Of a stretch of DNA of 64,000 nucleotides, positions 8,076 to 16,683 are shown piece by piece. The notes beneath the pieces were generated by a model. It did no database searches, was not told where the DNA came from, and worked only from the letters and a program-made list of their open reading frames with translations. This stretch comes from UMGS1601 sp964617585 (GTDB taxonomy: Bacteria; Bacillota; Clostridia; Oscillospirales; Ruminococcaceae), in the NCBI GenBank assembly GCA_964617585.1, contig CAZTXS010000004.1, positions 1 through 64,000 of the forward strand, in the 5' to 3' direction. The number at the start of each line of letters is the position of its first letter. Positions within the stretch are counted from its first letter, which is position 1. Position numbers and translations under genes: made by a program.

Positions 8076-9122
8076 TTATCCTACAAGACCCGAACGCTCG
8101 ATACCCTCTGTAAAGTATTTCTGCAAGAATACATACATGACAAGTATAGGCGTAATCGCCAGAATACATCCCGACTCAAGCCAAACTATCATCTGACGAG
8201 GTCCCACAGTCTGGTTGTTAAACAGCTCCGACTGAAGCGTAGAAGTAAGGTTCTTCAACATCAAAGCTACCGTATCGTTCTGATTGAAAAATGATGAAGA
8301 TACATAATAGTCGTTCCAATACCAAACAACCGAAAACAGGAATACTGTAAGGAATGACGACAATGCGTTAGGCACCATTACAATTACAAAGGTTTTAAGC
8401 GGACCGCATCCGTCAAGATAAGCTGCGTCCTCAAGCTCTTTAGGAAGTCCCCTGAAGAACTGCCTGAAGATAAGTATGAACAATCCTGCTCTGAGTCCAT
8501 TAGCGAATAACGCCGGCAAATACATTGTAAGTCCGCTGTTAATAAGCGAAACAGTATCGCCTGTGAACAGCTTAACCAATCCCAAAGGATTAAAGTATGA
8601 ATATTGCAGATAAAGCGGAATTGTTGTAATCTGAGGAGGAACTATAATCATAAGTATAACGATTATGAACAGAAATCCTTTTCCCTTAAACTTAAATCTT
8701 GCAAATCCGTATCCGGTTATCGCACAGGTTATTACCTGCAATACCGAAGCAACAAGGTTCAACTTAATTGTGTTAAGCACTGTAGAGCCATATTTCATAA
8801 CATCCCATGTTTCCCGAATATTATCAAGCGTCAGGCTTTTCGGAATCCAAACGATTGACGGATCGTTCATCTGATCGTTTGGTCTGAACGCTGTGGAAAT
8901 CATAAATATCAAAGGATATAGAATGATAAAACATAATCCCAGCAGAATAAAGAATCTGAATATCGGCCATACTGCTCCGACGATTGCTTTTTGTCGGTTG
9001 TATCTTTTCTGTTCAGGAGAAATATTTAAGGTTATTCCGGCTTCTTTCATAGCCTTTCGCTTAGCCTTTTTTGCGGCTTTCATTTCTTTTTCAAATCTTT
9101 TTTCTTCTCTCTTAGTTGCCAT
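8076..9122 (-). CDS. carbohydrate ABC transporter permease, MalG-type (pair 2)
   Basis: Inner-membrane permease of the CUT1 family, 348 residues. A highly charged Lys/Glu/Arg N-terminal tail (about 1-45) precedes six predicted membrane segments. The cytoplasmic EAA loop that docks onto the ATPase is EDAAYLDGCGPLKTFVIVMV. It pairs with the MalF-type protein encoded just upstream (13-base gap), forming the second permease pair of the locus. The start ATG follows AAGGGGGG. It is the last gene of the operon, before the 8031 terminator. The substrate is presumably an oligosaccharide, judging from the neighbouring glycosidases. Confidence 0.93.
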   Translation of the reverse strand: MATKREEKRFEKEMKAAKKAKRKAMKEAGITLNISPEQKRYNRQKAIVGAVWPIFRFFILLGLCFIILYPLIFMISTAFRPNDQMNDPSIVWIPKSLTLDNIRETWDVMKYGSTVLNTIKLNLVASVLQVITCAITGYGFARFKFKGKGFLFIIVILMIIVPPQITTIPLYLQYSYFNPLGLVKLFTGDTVSLINSGLTMYLPALFANGLRAGLFILIFRQFFRGLPKELEDAAYLDGCGPLKTFVIVMVPNALSSFLTVFLFSVVWYWNDYYVSSSFFNQNDTVALMLKNLTSTLQSELFNNQTVGPRQMIVWLESGCILAITPILVMYVFLQKYFTEGIERSGLVG

Positions 9123-9135
9123 CTATATCCCCCCT

Positions 9136-10116
9136 TTACTCAACTTCATAATATACAAACTTATTGATAATAGCTACTATAATCGCCAGCGCCAATCCTA
9201 CAATCAGGAAGTAAGCCCACGCCATCGCTGACATATATCCGTAGTTCCAGTCGCTTCCCTGCGTCAGGATAAGCTTCATTACCTTGTTCTCCGGATCGAC
9301 GAACGAGTCTATTACCGTGTAAACCAAGCTTGCCAAAATCATCGGACTGATATACGGCATTGTAATCTTCCAGAAATATTCCCAAGCCGTAGCGCCCTCC
9401 ATTTGTGCAGCTTCCTTAGCTGAAAACGGAATGTTCTGAAGCGCCGCTAAGAATAAGAGTATCTGGATACCCGAGTTCCACACAAGGTTGAATATGTCCG
9501 AAGTTACCGTAGTAATCGTATTAGTAAGCGTATCGTTTATGTTGTAAATACCCAAAAACTCCAGCAGTTGATCCACCAGATCGGTTTCAAACAGGGTGCT
9601 GAACTGCTCTGAACCTCCTGAATATCCGCCGGTGTCCATGTTGCCGTTGATAATCTCAATTACAGGACCGGTAGCTATAATAACCGGCAGGAAGAAAACT
9701 GCTCTTGCAAAGGTTCTTCCCTTAAACTTCTGATTTAAAATTACCGCAACGAAAATTGAGAAAATAATAATCAGCGGTGTTTTTAATGCCGTTGAGCCAA
9801 GTATTTCCACAAGATACTGTGAATAATATTGGTCTTTTCTGAAAGCGTCACGATAATGACCTAAACCGTTCCATTCAAGCTGCATAACGCCTCTTTGCGG
9901 ATGAGTTTCATTAAACGAATATATAAGCGATTCAAACAGCGGTAATATGAAGAAATAAATAGTTCCTATTAACCACAGCGCTATAAACGCATATCCGTAT
10001 AACGATTTTCTTCTTTCATAGGAAATCTTAATTCCTTTTTGCTTAACGCCCTTAGGAGGTTTCAAGGCTTTAACTTCTTCCTTCGTGGGGATTGCAACAT
10101 TCTCTGTATTAGTCAT
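9136..10116 (-). CDS. carbohydrate ABC transporter permease, MalF-type (pair 2)
   Basis: CUT1-family permease with a basic N-terminal tail, about six membrane helices and an EAA loop (KEAAQMEGATAWEYFWKITM). I place the start at ATG 10116, behind GAAGGAGG and overlapping the end of the upstream gene by eight bases (ATGACTAA); the open frame extends to 10149, but that would overlap the upstream gene by 41 bases. It has a large extracytoplasmic loop between the first membrane segments, as is common in MalF-type subunits. Together with the 8076 product it forms a transport channel. Translational coupling to the DUF5696-like gene suggests fixed stoichiometry. Confidence 0.92.
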   Translation of the reverse strand: MTNTENVAIPTKEEVKALKPPKGVKQKGIKISYERRKSLYGYAFIALWLIGTIYFFILPLFESLIYSFNETHPQRGVMQLEWNGLGHYRDAFRKDQYYSQYLVEILGSTALKTPLIIIFSIFVAVILNQKFKGRTFARAVFFLPVIIATGPVIEIINGNMDTGGYSGGSEQFSTLFETDLVDQLLEFLGIYNINDTLTNTITTVTSDIFNLVWNSGIQILLFLAALQNIPFSAKEAAQMEGATAWEYFWKITMPYISPMILASLVYTVIDSFVDPENKVMKLILTQGSDWNYGYMSAMAWAYFLIVGLALAIIVAIINKFVYYEVE

Positions 10117-12490
10117 CAGCCTGCTCGCCTCCTTCCTGAATAATTTCACTGACGTCTACATCAGTTCCGTCGATTGAAACCTTACCGTTTTTCAAATCTA
10201 CTATAACAACCGATTCCTCAGCCGTGCCGTCCTCGCTGCCATAGGTAGTTGTCAGCACATTGTTTTCTGTATCAATGTCAAACCTCGTAATAACCTTATC
10301 GCTTACTGCGTTCAGAACCTGCTCGGCAGCCTTTGATTCAGCAGCGGCTGTTTCAAGCCAGCCCTCATAGTTCGCATAATATAAATCGGCATAGTCGGTA
10401 TCTGAAAGCTTAGAACTCTGCTCATAAAGCATATCATAATGCAATGACGAACCGTAAGCCAACGCAAGCAGGAAGGTTTCTTCTGAATTTGAACTCTTGT
10501 TTATCGCCTGAGTTGAATAAGGTACATATCCATGAACAACCATTTGATAGAACGGAATATCATAGTCAACAATATTAAATCCGCTGGAGTTTACCGGAAT
10601 GTTGGTTACATGATCAACATACGGCAGAATGTAAGCGTTTGCGCCGTCGGCTAAAACTGAACCGACATCTTCATTCGCCTGTTTATATCCTTCTATAATA
10701 GTATTCATTGTGTCTTCTCTGCTTGAGAAGTTCTTAACTGAAAAGTCGGATACAAGCTTTGAAGAATAGCCTCCGAAAGAGATAGTCTTCAGACCTTCCT
10801 CCTTGTAACCGGAGGTAATCTCATCAAACACCTTTGAATAAACAGTAGGAGTAAGGAGTGCCGGAGCTATGTCCGTACCTGCTCCGAATGCCGGGTTGTA
10901 TTGAGTTTGTCTTGAATAAGAATTAGAAACTCTTGTCGCTGTGCTTGTGAATGTCCAATATCCCCATGAACTGCTTTCCATCTGCATATTGTCAAGCGAC
11001 GGGTATATTTTAATACCGTTTGAATCGGCAAAAGACATCAAATCGTCAAAATCATCTTTGCCGCCCAACGTCCCCGCCGGATCGGCGTCCGTAGATATTT
11101 TATTGGCTATAGACTTATCAGTCCAGTCGTTATAGTTTGCAACAATATTATTTACGCCGTTGTCCTGAAGCTTCTCAAGAATCGTCTTAGCCTGATTAAA
11201 CGAAGTAACCGATGTTTTCAGGTCGAAGGGGATTCCGAGTATAGATTTCTGCATCTTTACTCCGCCGTACAGGTCAACGTAAAATCCGGACTCGTTTTCC
11301 TTTACCTTAGAAGTAAGCCCCTTATTCTCAATAAGATAATTTCTGTATACCTTTGCACAGTCGGCATAGTTTATACCGTCCTCATCTGAAATCGGATAAT
11401 ATGTTACAGCTATTTTTCCCTGAGCTATGCCGCCTTTTTGAAATACCTTCAGCGGATTTGATTCACCGCTTAGATAAAAGTCGTCCGAAGCTCTGACTTC
11501 AAAGTCGAAATAAACGCTGTTATAAGTCTGGTTATTCTGTCCGCTTACCTGTGCGTTGACAGAAACATTTGAGTCGCCGCTTGTCGCTACCGCTACAAGT
11601 CCCTTATTGCCCGAAATTGTTGCAATAACCGGCATATATGCCTGTTCGGTTTGCTTCGGAGCCGTCAGGGGAACAGTTGTGTAATCTCTTCCGTAAACCT
11701 TCTGCGAATAGGAGCTTGAATAGTTTGACTTTCCGTTGTTATATTCAATTACCGCTCCGCTTCCGTCCGGAACTATCATGGAACCTTCAACCTTGTTTCC
11801 GTCGACATCGGTTGTAGGAGCAGCTCCGAAATACGGTGCAAGCTGAATCTGAGTTAAAACCTTACCGTCTTCGGTTGAAGTATTGTTCTCAACTATTTTA
11901 CCTGTTTCGCACGACAGGGTCAGCGAATCTTCATTAAGCGTATACTCCACCGGGATAGTAAATCCGGCAGAAAAGTTATATGTAATAGATACGCCCCCAC
12001 TGGTGGCTTTCATAGTCGTTTCACAAATCTTTTTAGTGCTGGAGCCGACAGCTGAATAAAGCGGTGAAGTCGTTCTTTTCGCCTGATCTCCGTATTCAAT
12101 AGCCAAGCCTGAGCTTAGCTGCTGTCTTTGGGTGTCCTTCATATAGGAATCTCCTCTGGACGTTATGCCGAGAGCAGTATCGTCAGCCATCGCGTTTATA
12201 GGAGAACTCCACCAATATGACGGCTCTGACAACGAGTTGTCAACCAGACAGACCCTTGCGTTTTCCTCGTCATACCAAAGCTCCAAATTTCCGGCAGAAA
12301 CTGCTTTTTTACAGCTTTTCAGCGCTTGCTCGTCTGTCACCTTTTCAGGAAGATCTGAGCTGCTCGACGATGAACCCGACTGTGTTTCCGCTTCGCTTTC
12401 CTCATCAGTTAATCCTACCATGGCTCCGGTCGGAAGCATCATGGCAACAACTAATGCAGAAATAATTACTTTTTTAAATTTATCATGCAT
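10109..12490 (-). CDS. large secreted DUF5696-like protein of the sugar-transport locus
   Basis: A 793-residue protein with an N-terminal signal peptide (MHDKFKKVIISALVVAMMLP), then an acidic Ser-rich linker. The middle has a beta-rich part and a long alpha/beta part with glycoside-hydrolase-like strands (VDLYGGVKM, NNIVANYNDW, IKIYPSLDNMQ, TISFGGYSSK, ANAYILPYVDHV), suggesting a TIM-barrel fold. The overall look matches what I recall of DUF5696 proteins, which occur in Firmicutes sugar-ABC operons; that assignment is from memory and not checked. No lipobox and no obvious C-terminal anchor are seen, so it may be secreted. A hydrolase or glycan-binding role is inference. AGGAGG precedes ATG 12490. 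Confidence 0.7.
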   Translation of the reverse strand: MHDKFKKVIISALVVAMMLPTGAMVGLTDEESEAETQSGSSSSSSDLPEKVTDEQALKSCKKAVSAGNLELWYDEENARVCLVDNSLSEPSYWWSSPINAMADDTALGITSRGDSYMKDTQRQQLSSGLAIEYGDQAKRTTSPLYSAVGSSTKKICETTMKATSGGVSITYNFSAGFTIPVEYTLNEDSLTLSCETGKIVENNTSTEDGKVLTQIQLAPYFGAAPTTDVDGNKVEGSMIVPDGSGAVIEYNNGKSNYSSSYSQKVYGRDYTTVPLTAPKQTEQAYMPVIATISGNKGLVAVATSGDSNVSVNAQVSGQNNQTYNSVYFDFEVRASDDFYLSGESNPLKVFQKGGIAQGKIAVTYYPISDEDGINYADCAKVYRNYLIENKGLTSKVKENESGFYVDLYGGVKMQKSILGIPFDLKTSVTSFNQAKTILEKLQDNGVNNIVANYNDWTDKSIANKISTDADPAGTLGGKDDFDDLMSFADSNGIKIYPSLDNMQMESSSWGYWTFTSTATRVSNSYSRQTQYNPAFGAGTDIAPALLTPTVYSKVFDEITSGYKEEGLKTISFGGYSSKLVSDFSVKNFSSREDTMNTIIEGYKQANEDVGSVLADGANAYILPYVDHVTNIPVNSSGFNIVDYDIPFYQMVVHGYVPYSTQAINKSSNSEETFLLALAYGSSLHYDMLYEQSSKLSDTDYADLYYANYEGWLETAAAESKAAEQVLNAVSDKVITRFDIDTENNVLTTTYGSEDGTAEESVVIVDLKNGKVSIDGTDVDVSEIIQEGGEQADD

Positions 12491-12505
12491 AATTATTACC
12501 TCCTT

Positions 12506-13135
12506 CTAACCTCTGAACCGATAGGTCAGCTCTGTATAAATTGAAGCTATAAATACATATACCTGCTGGAATAAGCTTATAAGAAGCACCAGTAAAAACA
12601 GTATTACAAGCATTGCTACCAGAGTAAACACTATTGATAAAATTGTTTTTGAAAACGTATACTGATGAACAGTTCTAATTGCCTGAAGCATTAAGACAAC
12701 CGACCATCCCAGCCCTACATAATAAATAACGTTCATCCAAACCGATTCATCTCTTACTATAAAGTTGGAAATGAATACGCTCAGGAATGTTCCGGCAACA
12801 TACGGGGTTAAAGCATAAGCTGAATAGATACATATTCTTTTCATTGTACCTTCGCCGTTGAAAAGCGTACACAACGCCCAGTTAGCTATTACCCATGTAA
12901 AGAAATAAACTACACTCTGTACAAACAGCGGAACAACATTAAAAATCTTCACGTATGAATCATTAAACTGAAAACCTGTAAGCTGCCTTTTAACAACCAT
13001 TGAAATGAAAAGTAAAAGTACAATTACCATTGCAATTTTCATCGAGCCTTTTTTCTTCCAACGTAAATCATCATAACCCTCAATCGGGTGAAAAATAACA
13101 TGCTTCAACCAACCGAGTTGTGAAAATTCATACAT
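12506..13135 (-). CDS. Yip1-family integral membrane protein
   Basis: A 209-residue polytopic membrane protein with about five hydrophobic segments and a short N-terminal cytoplasmic part (FHPIEGYDDLRWKKKG) typical of bacterial Yip1-domain proteins. The biochemical role of this family in bacteria is unknown to me. It lies between the NHL/TPR gene (1-base gap) and the DUF5696-like gene (15-base gap), with AGGAGGGGA before its ATG, so it is made as part of the transporter set. It could be an assembly or scaffold factor; that is inference. Confidence 0.75.
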   Translation of the reverse strand: MYEFSQLGWLKHVIFHPIEGYDDLRWKKKGSMKIAMVIVLLLFISMVVKRQLTGFQFNDSYVKIFNVVPLFVQSVVYFFTWVIANWALCTLFNGEGTMKRICIYSAYALTPYVAGTFLSVFISNFIVRDESVWMNVIYYVGLGWSVVLMLQAIRTVHQYTFSKTILSIVFTLVAMLVILFLLVLLISLFQQVYVFIASIYTELTYRFRG

Positions 13136-13136
13136 A

Positions 13137-14762
13137 TTATTTCCCCTCCTTTTCAGGTTTTTTTCTTATCTTGGGCAATTTGATTATACCCTTTTTAATT
13201 AGCTTTCTCAAAACTATAATAGCTACAATTAAGATTACAAGAACTATTACTATAACTGTAAAATTTTCTCTCAAGAAATCGTCACGGTCGTATTTATAAG
13301 CCCTGTCGTACGAACTCTTTGAAACGGAGATTTTGAAGTTTTCCATAGCCTTTTCATAATCGCCTATATTAAGATAAGCCTTGCCGAGTCCGTGATATGC
13401 CAAAGCATATCCTCCGTCCCTCTTGATTACTTCGTTCCAAGGATCTATAGCTTCCTCATACAGACCTTTTTCGTACAAAGCCGCCGCCTCGTGAACGTAT
13501 TCACCGAAAGTGGTTTCGGTAAATATCGTTATATCATTTTTCTTACCGTCGATTACATATATCTTCTCACCAACCGCTTCTATTGCGTTAGGAGCAGTAA
13601 ACGTACCCTTCTGATCTGACGTACTGTTTTTTGATCCGAATATGAAAAGCAAGTCGTTGTCCTGAGTGTACTGGAAAATACGTCCTGTTTCATAATCCAG
13701 AAGATTTATGATTCCGTCGTCGTTTATAACAATATCGGTAAGTCTTGAAGTAAAACTACTTGTATCTACATTTGCATATTCGGTTAAATCGCCGAATTCA
13801 TACTCGTTACCGGTAGTTGTATTCCAGATGTTAACGCCGGCAGGATTAAGCTTCTTAACGGCGTCGGTCGAAGCATTAGCCGCCTCGGTAACAGTGTAGA
13901 TAAAGCCTTCCTTATCAATATCAAAGTTAGCATACTCAACAGGAACGTTTCTTGTCATGGAAGAAATCTGTTCGTTTGAAGCAAATTTCCTCCAAATCGC
14001 CTGACGTATAACCGCCGCCGTCTGCTCAACTCTGTTAGCTCCGAAGAAGCCTGTGAACTCGCCGGTTTCGTCAAATACTACAGCTCCGGTCGTTACCGAA
14101 GATACTACTACGTACAAAATATCTGCGCTGTCAACTACTACCTTTGAAGGGTTAAACGTTTCAGAAGAGTTAGCGTAAAGCTCTGAATCAGGCTTTGTAT
14201 ATTCCATCAGACATTTCGCCGAATCAGCCGATTCAATCTCAGCCTTTATAACTCTTGCATTTTTGTTATCAGCAATATATACGATAGGTTTCTGAGTTTT
14301 TTCATCGATTTTAACATATAAACCCGTTGGGTTTGAAAACGTCGAAAGACCCGTTTCAGCGTCAACCGCAGTTTCTGAATCTGAAACGCCATTGTAGCAT
14401 CCGATTACCTTAAAATTTATGTCTGTTCTCAAAATTCTGTTGTTTGCCGAATCTGCTATCCAGAATTCGTTTGTGCTGTCCTCATAGAATAAATCGGACG
14501 CTCCTGAAAGATTAGTAGGTTCTTCTTCGCTTATGAACAAATCGCTGTTCGGATCAGAAAGCTTACTAAGCTCCATCTCATAGCCGGTAATCGTTTCATC
14601 AACTCTGTATCCGCTCTGCGACGGTATTGCATCGCTCCATGCGTCGTAGTTATATGAAACGTAAGGTTCGCTTGCATAAGACGTTGTCGCCGCTGCCGCC
14701 GCTATGCCAAATGCAAGTCCGACCGAGATTAAATTTTTTAAATGTTTTTTCATTCTCGACAC
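13137..14762 (-). CDS. exported NHL-type beta-propeller protein with TPRs and C-terminal membrane anchor
   Basis: A 541-residue protein with a signal peptide, a beta-propeller of NHL-like blades at about 75-425 (repeated patterns such as DLFYEDSTNEFWIADSANNR, PIVYIADNKNARVIKA, GEKIYVIDGKKNDITIF), two TPR units at about 430-500 (ALAYHGLGKAYLNIGDYEKA) and one membrane helix at about 502-523 followed by a short basic tail. The propeller and TPRs should therefore face outside. Such modules bind protein or glycan partners; here the partner may be the binding protein or permease. The GTG start at 14762 has AGGTGA in front; an ATG three codons later is an alternative. Confidence 0.75.
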   Translation of the reverse strand: MSRMKKHLKNLISVGLAFGIAAAAATTSYASEPYVSYNYDAWSDAIPSQSGYRVDETITGYEMELSKLSDPNSDLFISEEEPTNLSGASDLFYEDSTNEFWIADSANNRILRTDINFKVIGCYNGVSDSETAVDAETGLSTFSNPTGLYVKIDEKTQKPIVYIADNKNARVIKAEIESADSAKCLMEYTKPDSELYANSSETFNPSKVVVDSADILYVVVSSVTTGAVVFDETGEFTGFFGANRVEQTAAVIRQAIWRKFASNEQISSMTRNVPVEYANFDIDKEGFIYTVTEAANASTDAVKKLNPAGVNIWNTTTGNEYEFGDLTEYANVDTSSFTSRLTDIVINDDGIINLLDYETGRIFQYTQDNDLLFIFGSKNSTSDQKGTFTAPNAIEAVGEKIYVIDGKKNDITIFTETTFGEYVHEAAALYEKGLYEEAIDPWNEVIKRDGGYALAYHGLGKAYLNIGDYEKAMENFKISVSKSSYDRAYKYDRDDFLRENFTVIVIVLVILIVAIIVLRKLIKKGIIKLPKIRKKPEKEGK

Positions 14763-14806
14763 ATTATCACCTGTTTCCTTTTATAAATTTGGTTTGACTT
14801 TTTCCG

Positions 14807-15703
14807 TTAGTCCTTAATTCCTGAATTAGCCATCGTTTCCATTACGTTACTTTGAGCTATCATGAATACGACCAACGGCGGAATTAACAGTAATACTGCT
14901 GTCGCAAATGTTACGCCTTGTCGGGCAATACCCGCAGCCGTTATCTGCTGCAAAATTGTCGGGAGCGTTTTAAGCTCTTCTGAGTAGATCAGCGAGCCTC
15001 CCTGAATCTGCCAAGCCGCCTGGAATGCGAATATTATCAGCGTCATCAGCGCAGGTTTTGAGTTCGGGATAACTATTCCCCAACAGATTCTGAACAATCC
15101 GGCTCCGTCCACCTTTGCCGCTTCTATCATAGAATCGTGAATGGTCGAAATACTTTGCCTCATAAGGAAGAGGTTCATAGGAGCCGCAACGCTCGGAAGA
15201 ATCAAAGCCCAGTATGTATCGATCATTCCCAGATAAGCCATTACTAAGAACTGCATAATCCATAATGCCGATGATGTGAACAAAAGTGCGGTAACAATAA
15301 TCTTGTTAATCGCATTGCTGCCCGGGAACTTACATTTTGCAAGCACGAACGCCGCCATACATGATACAAACAGGTTTGCCACCGTTACAACGATAGTTAC
15401 AAAAACGCTGTTGAATATATATCTTGAGAGCGGAACCCAAAGGCTTGCCGCAACCTTGAACATATCCGAATAGTTAGAAGTCGTAGGGTCTAAGACATAA
15501 AGCTTAGGCGGGAATACGAACAGTTCATGCACAGGCTTGAAAGACTGAATAATTGCATAATATATAGGGAAAATCATAAACAAGCCAAGCAGACAGAGGA
15601 ACAGGAAAATCACTATATCTCCGCCGAGAGAACCGTTTACTCTCTTTTTCTTGTCCTTAACCTTGAGCTTTTCTATGTCTTTTTTCCTTCTCTTTTTCGA
15701 CAT
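14807..15703 (-). CDS. carbohydrate ABC transporter permease, MalG-type (pair 1)
   Basis: CUT1-family permease of 298 residues, with a very basic N-terminus (MSKKRRKKDIEKLK), six predicted membrane segments and the EAA loop IEAAKVDGAGLFRICWGIVI. GGAGGTGA precedes its ATG. It lies 16 bases after the partner MalF-type gene. The sequence differs clearly from the second MalG-type protein (8076), so the two pairs are not a recent duplication. Confidence 0.94.
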   Translation of the reverse strand: MSKKRRKKDIEKLKVKDKKKRVNGSLGGDIVIFLFLCLLGLFMIFPIYYAIIQSFKPVHELFVFPPKLYVLDPTTSNYSDMFKVAASLWVPLSRYIFNSVFVTIVVTVANLFVSCMAAFVLAKCKFPGSNAINKIIVTALLFTSSALWIMQFLVMAYLGMIDTYWALILPSVAAPMNLFLMRQSISTIHDSMIEAAKVDGAGLFRICWGIVIPNSKPALMTLIIFAFQAAWQIQGGSLIYSEELKTLPTILQQITAAGIARQGVTFATAVLLLIPPLVVFMIAQSNVMETMANSGIKD

Positions 15704-15719
15704 ATCGTATTCACCTCCC

Positions 15720-16667
15720 CTAATCTAAGTATTTGGCCAACAGCCAGTTAATGAACTTATTTACAAGCAGCATCGCTGCGAATAAAACGAAACATATTGC
15801 CGAAGCATATCCCATTTCGTAACGAATTGTACCGTAGTCGGTAGCATGGTTCATAATAGTGTGAACCTTATAGTCGGTTGACGGAAGTCCGATAAGCGAC
15901 TGTCCTACAACTCCGACTGTGAAAGCTGCCGAAATTTGAAGTACGGCTGCGAATAAAAGCTGAGGTCCCATCGAAGGAATCGTTATGGTGAAAAGCTCCT
16001 GCCATCTGTTTTTGATTCCCTCTATAGCTCCGGCTTCATACATTGTTTTATCAATGTTCTGGAAACCTGCACGAAGCGCCAAGAATCCGGCGCCCATGGA
16101 AATCCAGAGCTGAACCACAATAACAACGCCGAACATATAAGTCGTATCGGTCAGCCATTGGATAGGCGAATTTATAATACCAAGATCCAACAGAACCGAG
16201 TTGAAGTATCCGTATGTATCTCCCGAGAAAAGAAGCTGCCAGATTACATAAACAGACGGCGTCATTGACGGAGCGTAGAATACGAATGTGAAAATCGTTT
16301 TAAGCACAGGGTGCATTTCGTTTATGAGCCAAGCTAAGAAAAAGCTTAGAACATAACTGAAAGGTCCTGTGAAAATTGCAAACACCAACGTGTTTTTAAC
16401 TGCTGTCAGGAAAATATCATCGTTTAAAAACAATGTGTAGAAGTTAGATAATCCGGTGAACTTCGGAAACTGCACCATGTTGAAGTTCGTAAATCCCATA
16501 GGAAGCGACATTACAACAGGAATGATAGTGAATATTGTAAACAGTATCATAAAGGGAGCAAGCATTCCGTAGCAACCGATATTAACTCTCATCTGATGCA
16601 GTGTGTATCTTAACTTTCCCTGATCTCTCATCAATACAGGTTTTGTAGCTGCGTCTGATTTAGCCAT
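15720..16667 (-). CDS. carbohydrate ABC transporter permease, MalF-type (pair 1)
   Basis: CUT1-family permease, 315 residues, with six predicted membrane helices and the EAA loop YEAGAIEGIKNRWQELFTIT. It follows the binding-protein gene by 16 bases and carries GGAGGGAG before its ATG. With the 14807 product it probably forms the channel directly served by the large binding protein. Confidence 0.94.
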   Translation of the reverse strand: MAKSDAATKPVLMRDQGKLRYTLHQMRVNIGCYGMLAPFMILFTIFTIIPVVMSLPMGFTNFNMVQFPKFTGLSNFYTLFLNDDIFLTAVKNTLVFAIFTGPFSYVLSFFLAWLINEMHPVLKTIFTFVFYAPSMTPSVYVIWQLLFSGDTYGYFNSVLLDLGIINSPIQWLTDTTYMFGVVIVVQLWISMGAGFLALRAGFQNIDKTMYEAGAIEGIKNRWQELFTITIPSMGPQLLFAAVLQISAAFTVGVVGQSLIGLPSTDYKVHTIMNHATDYGTIRYEMGYASAICFVLFAAMLLVNKFINWLLAKYLD

Positions 16668-16683
16668 TATTTATTACTCCCTC

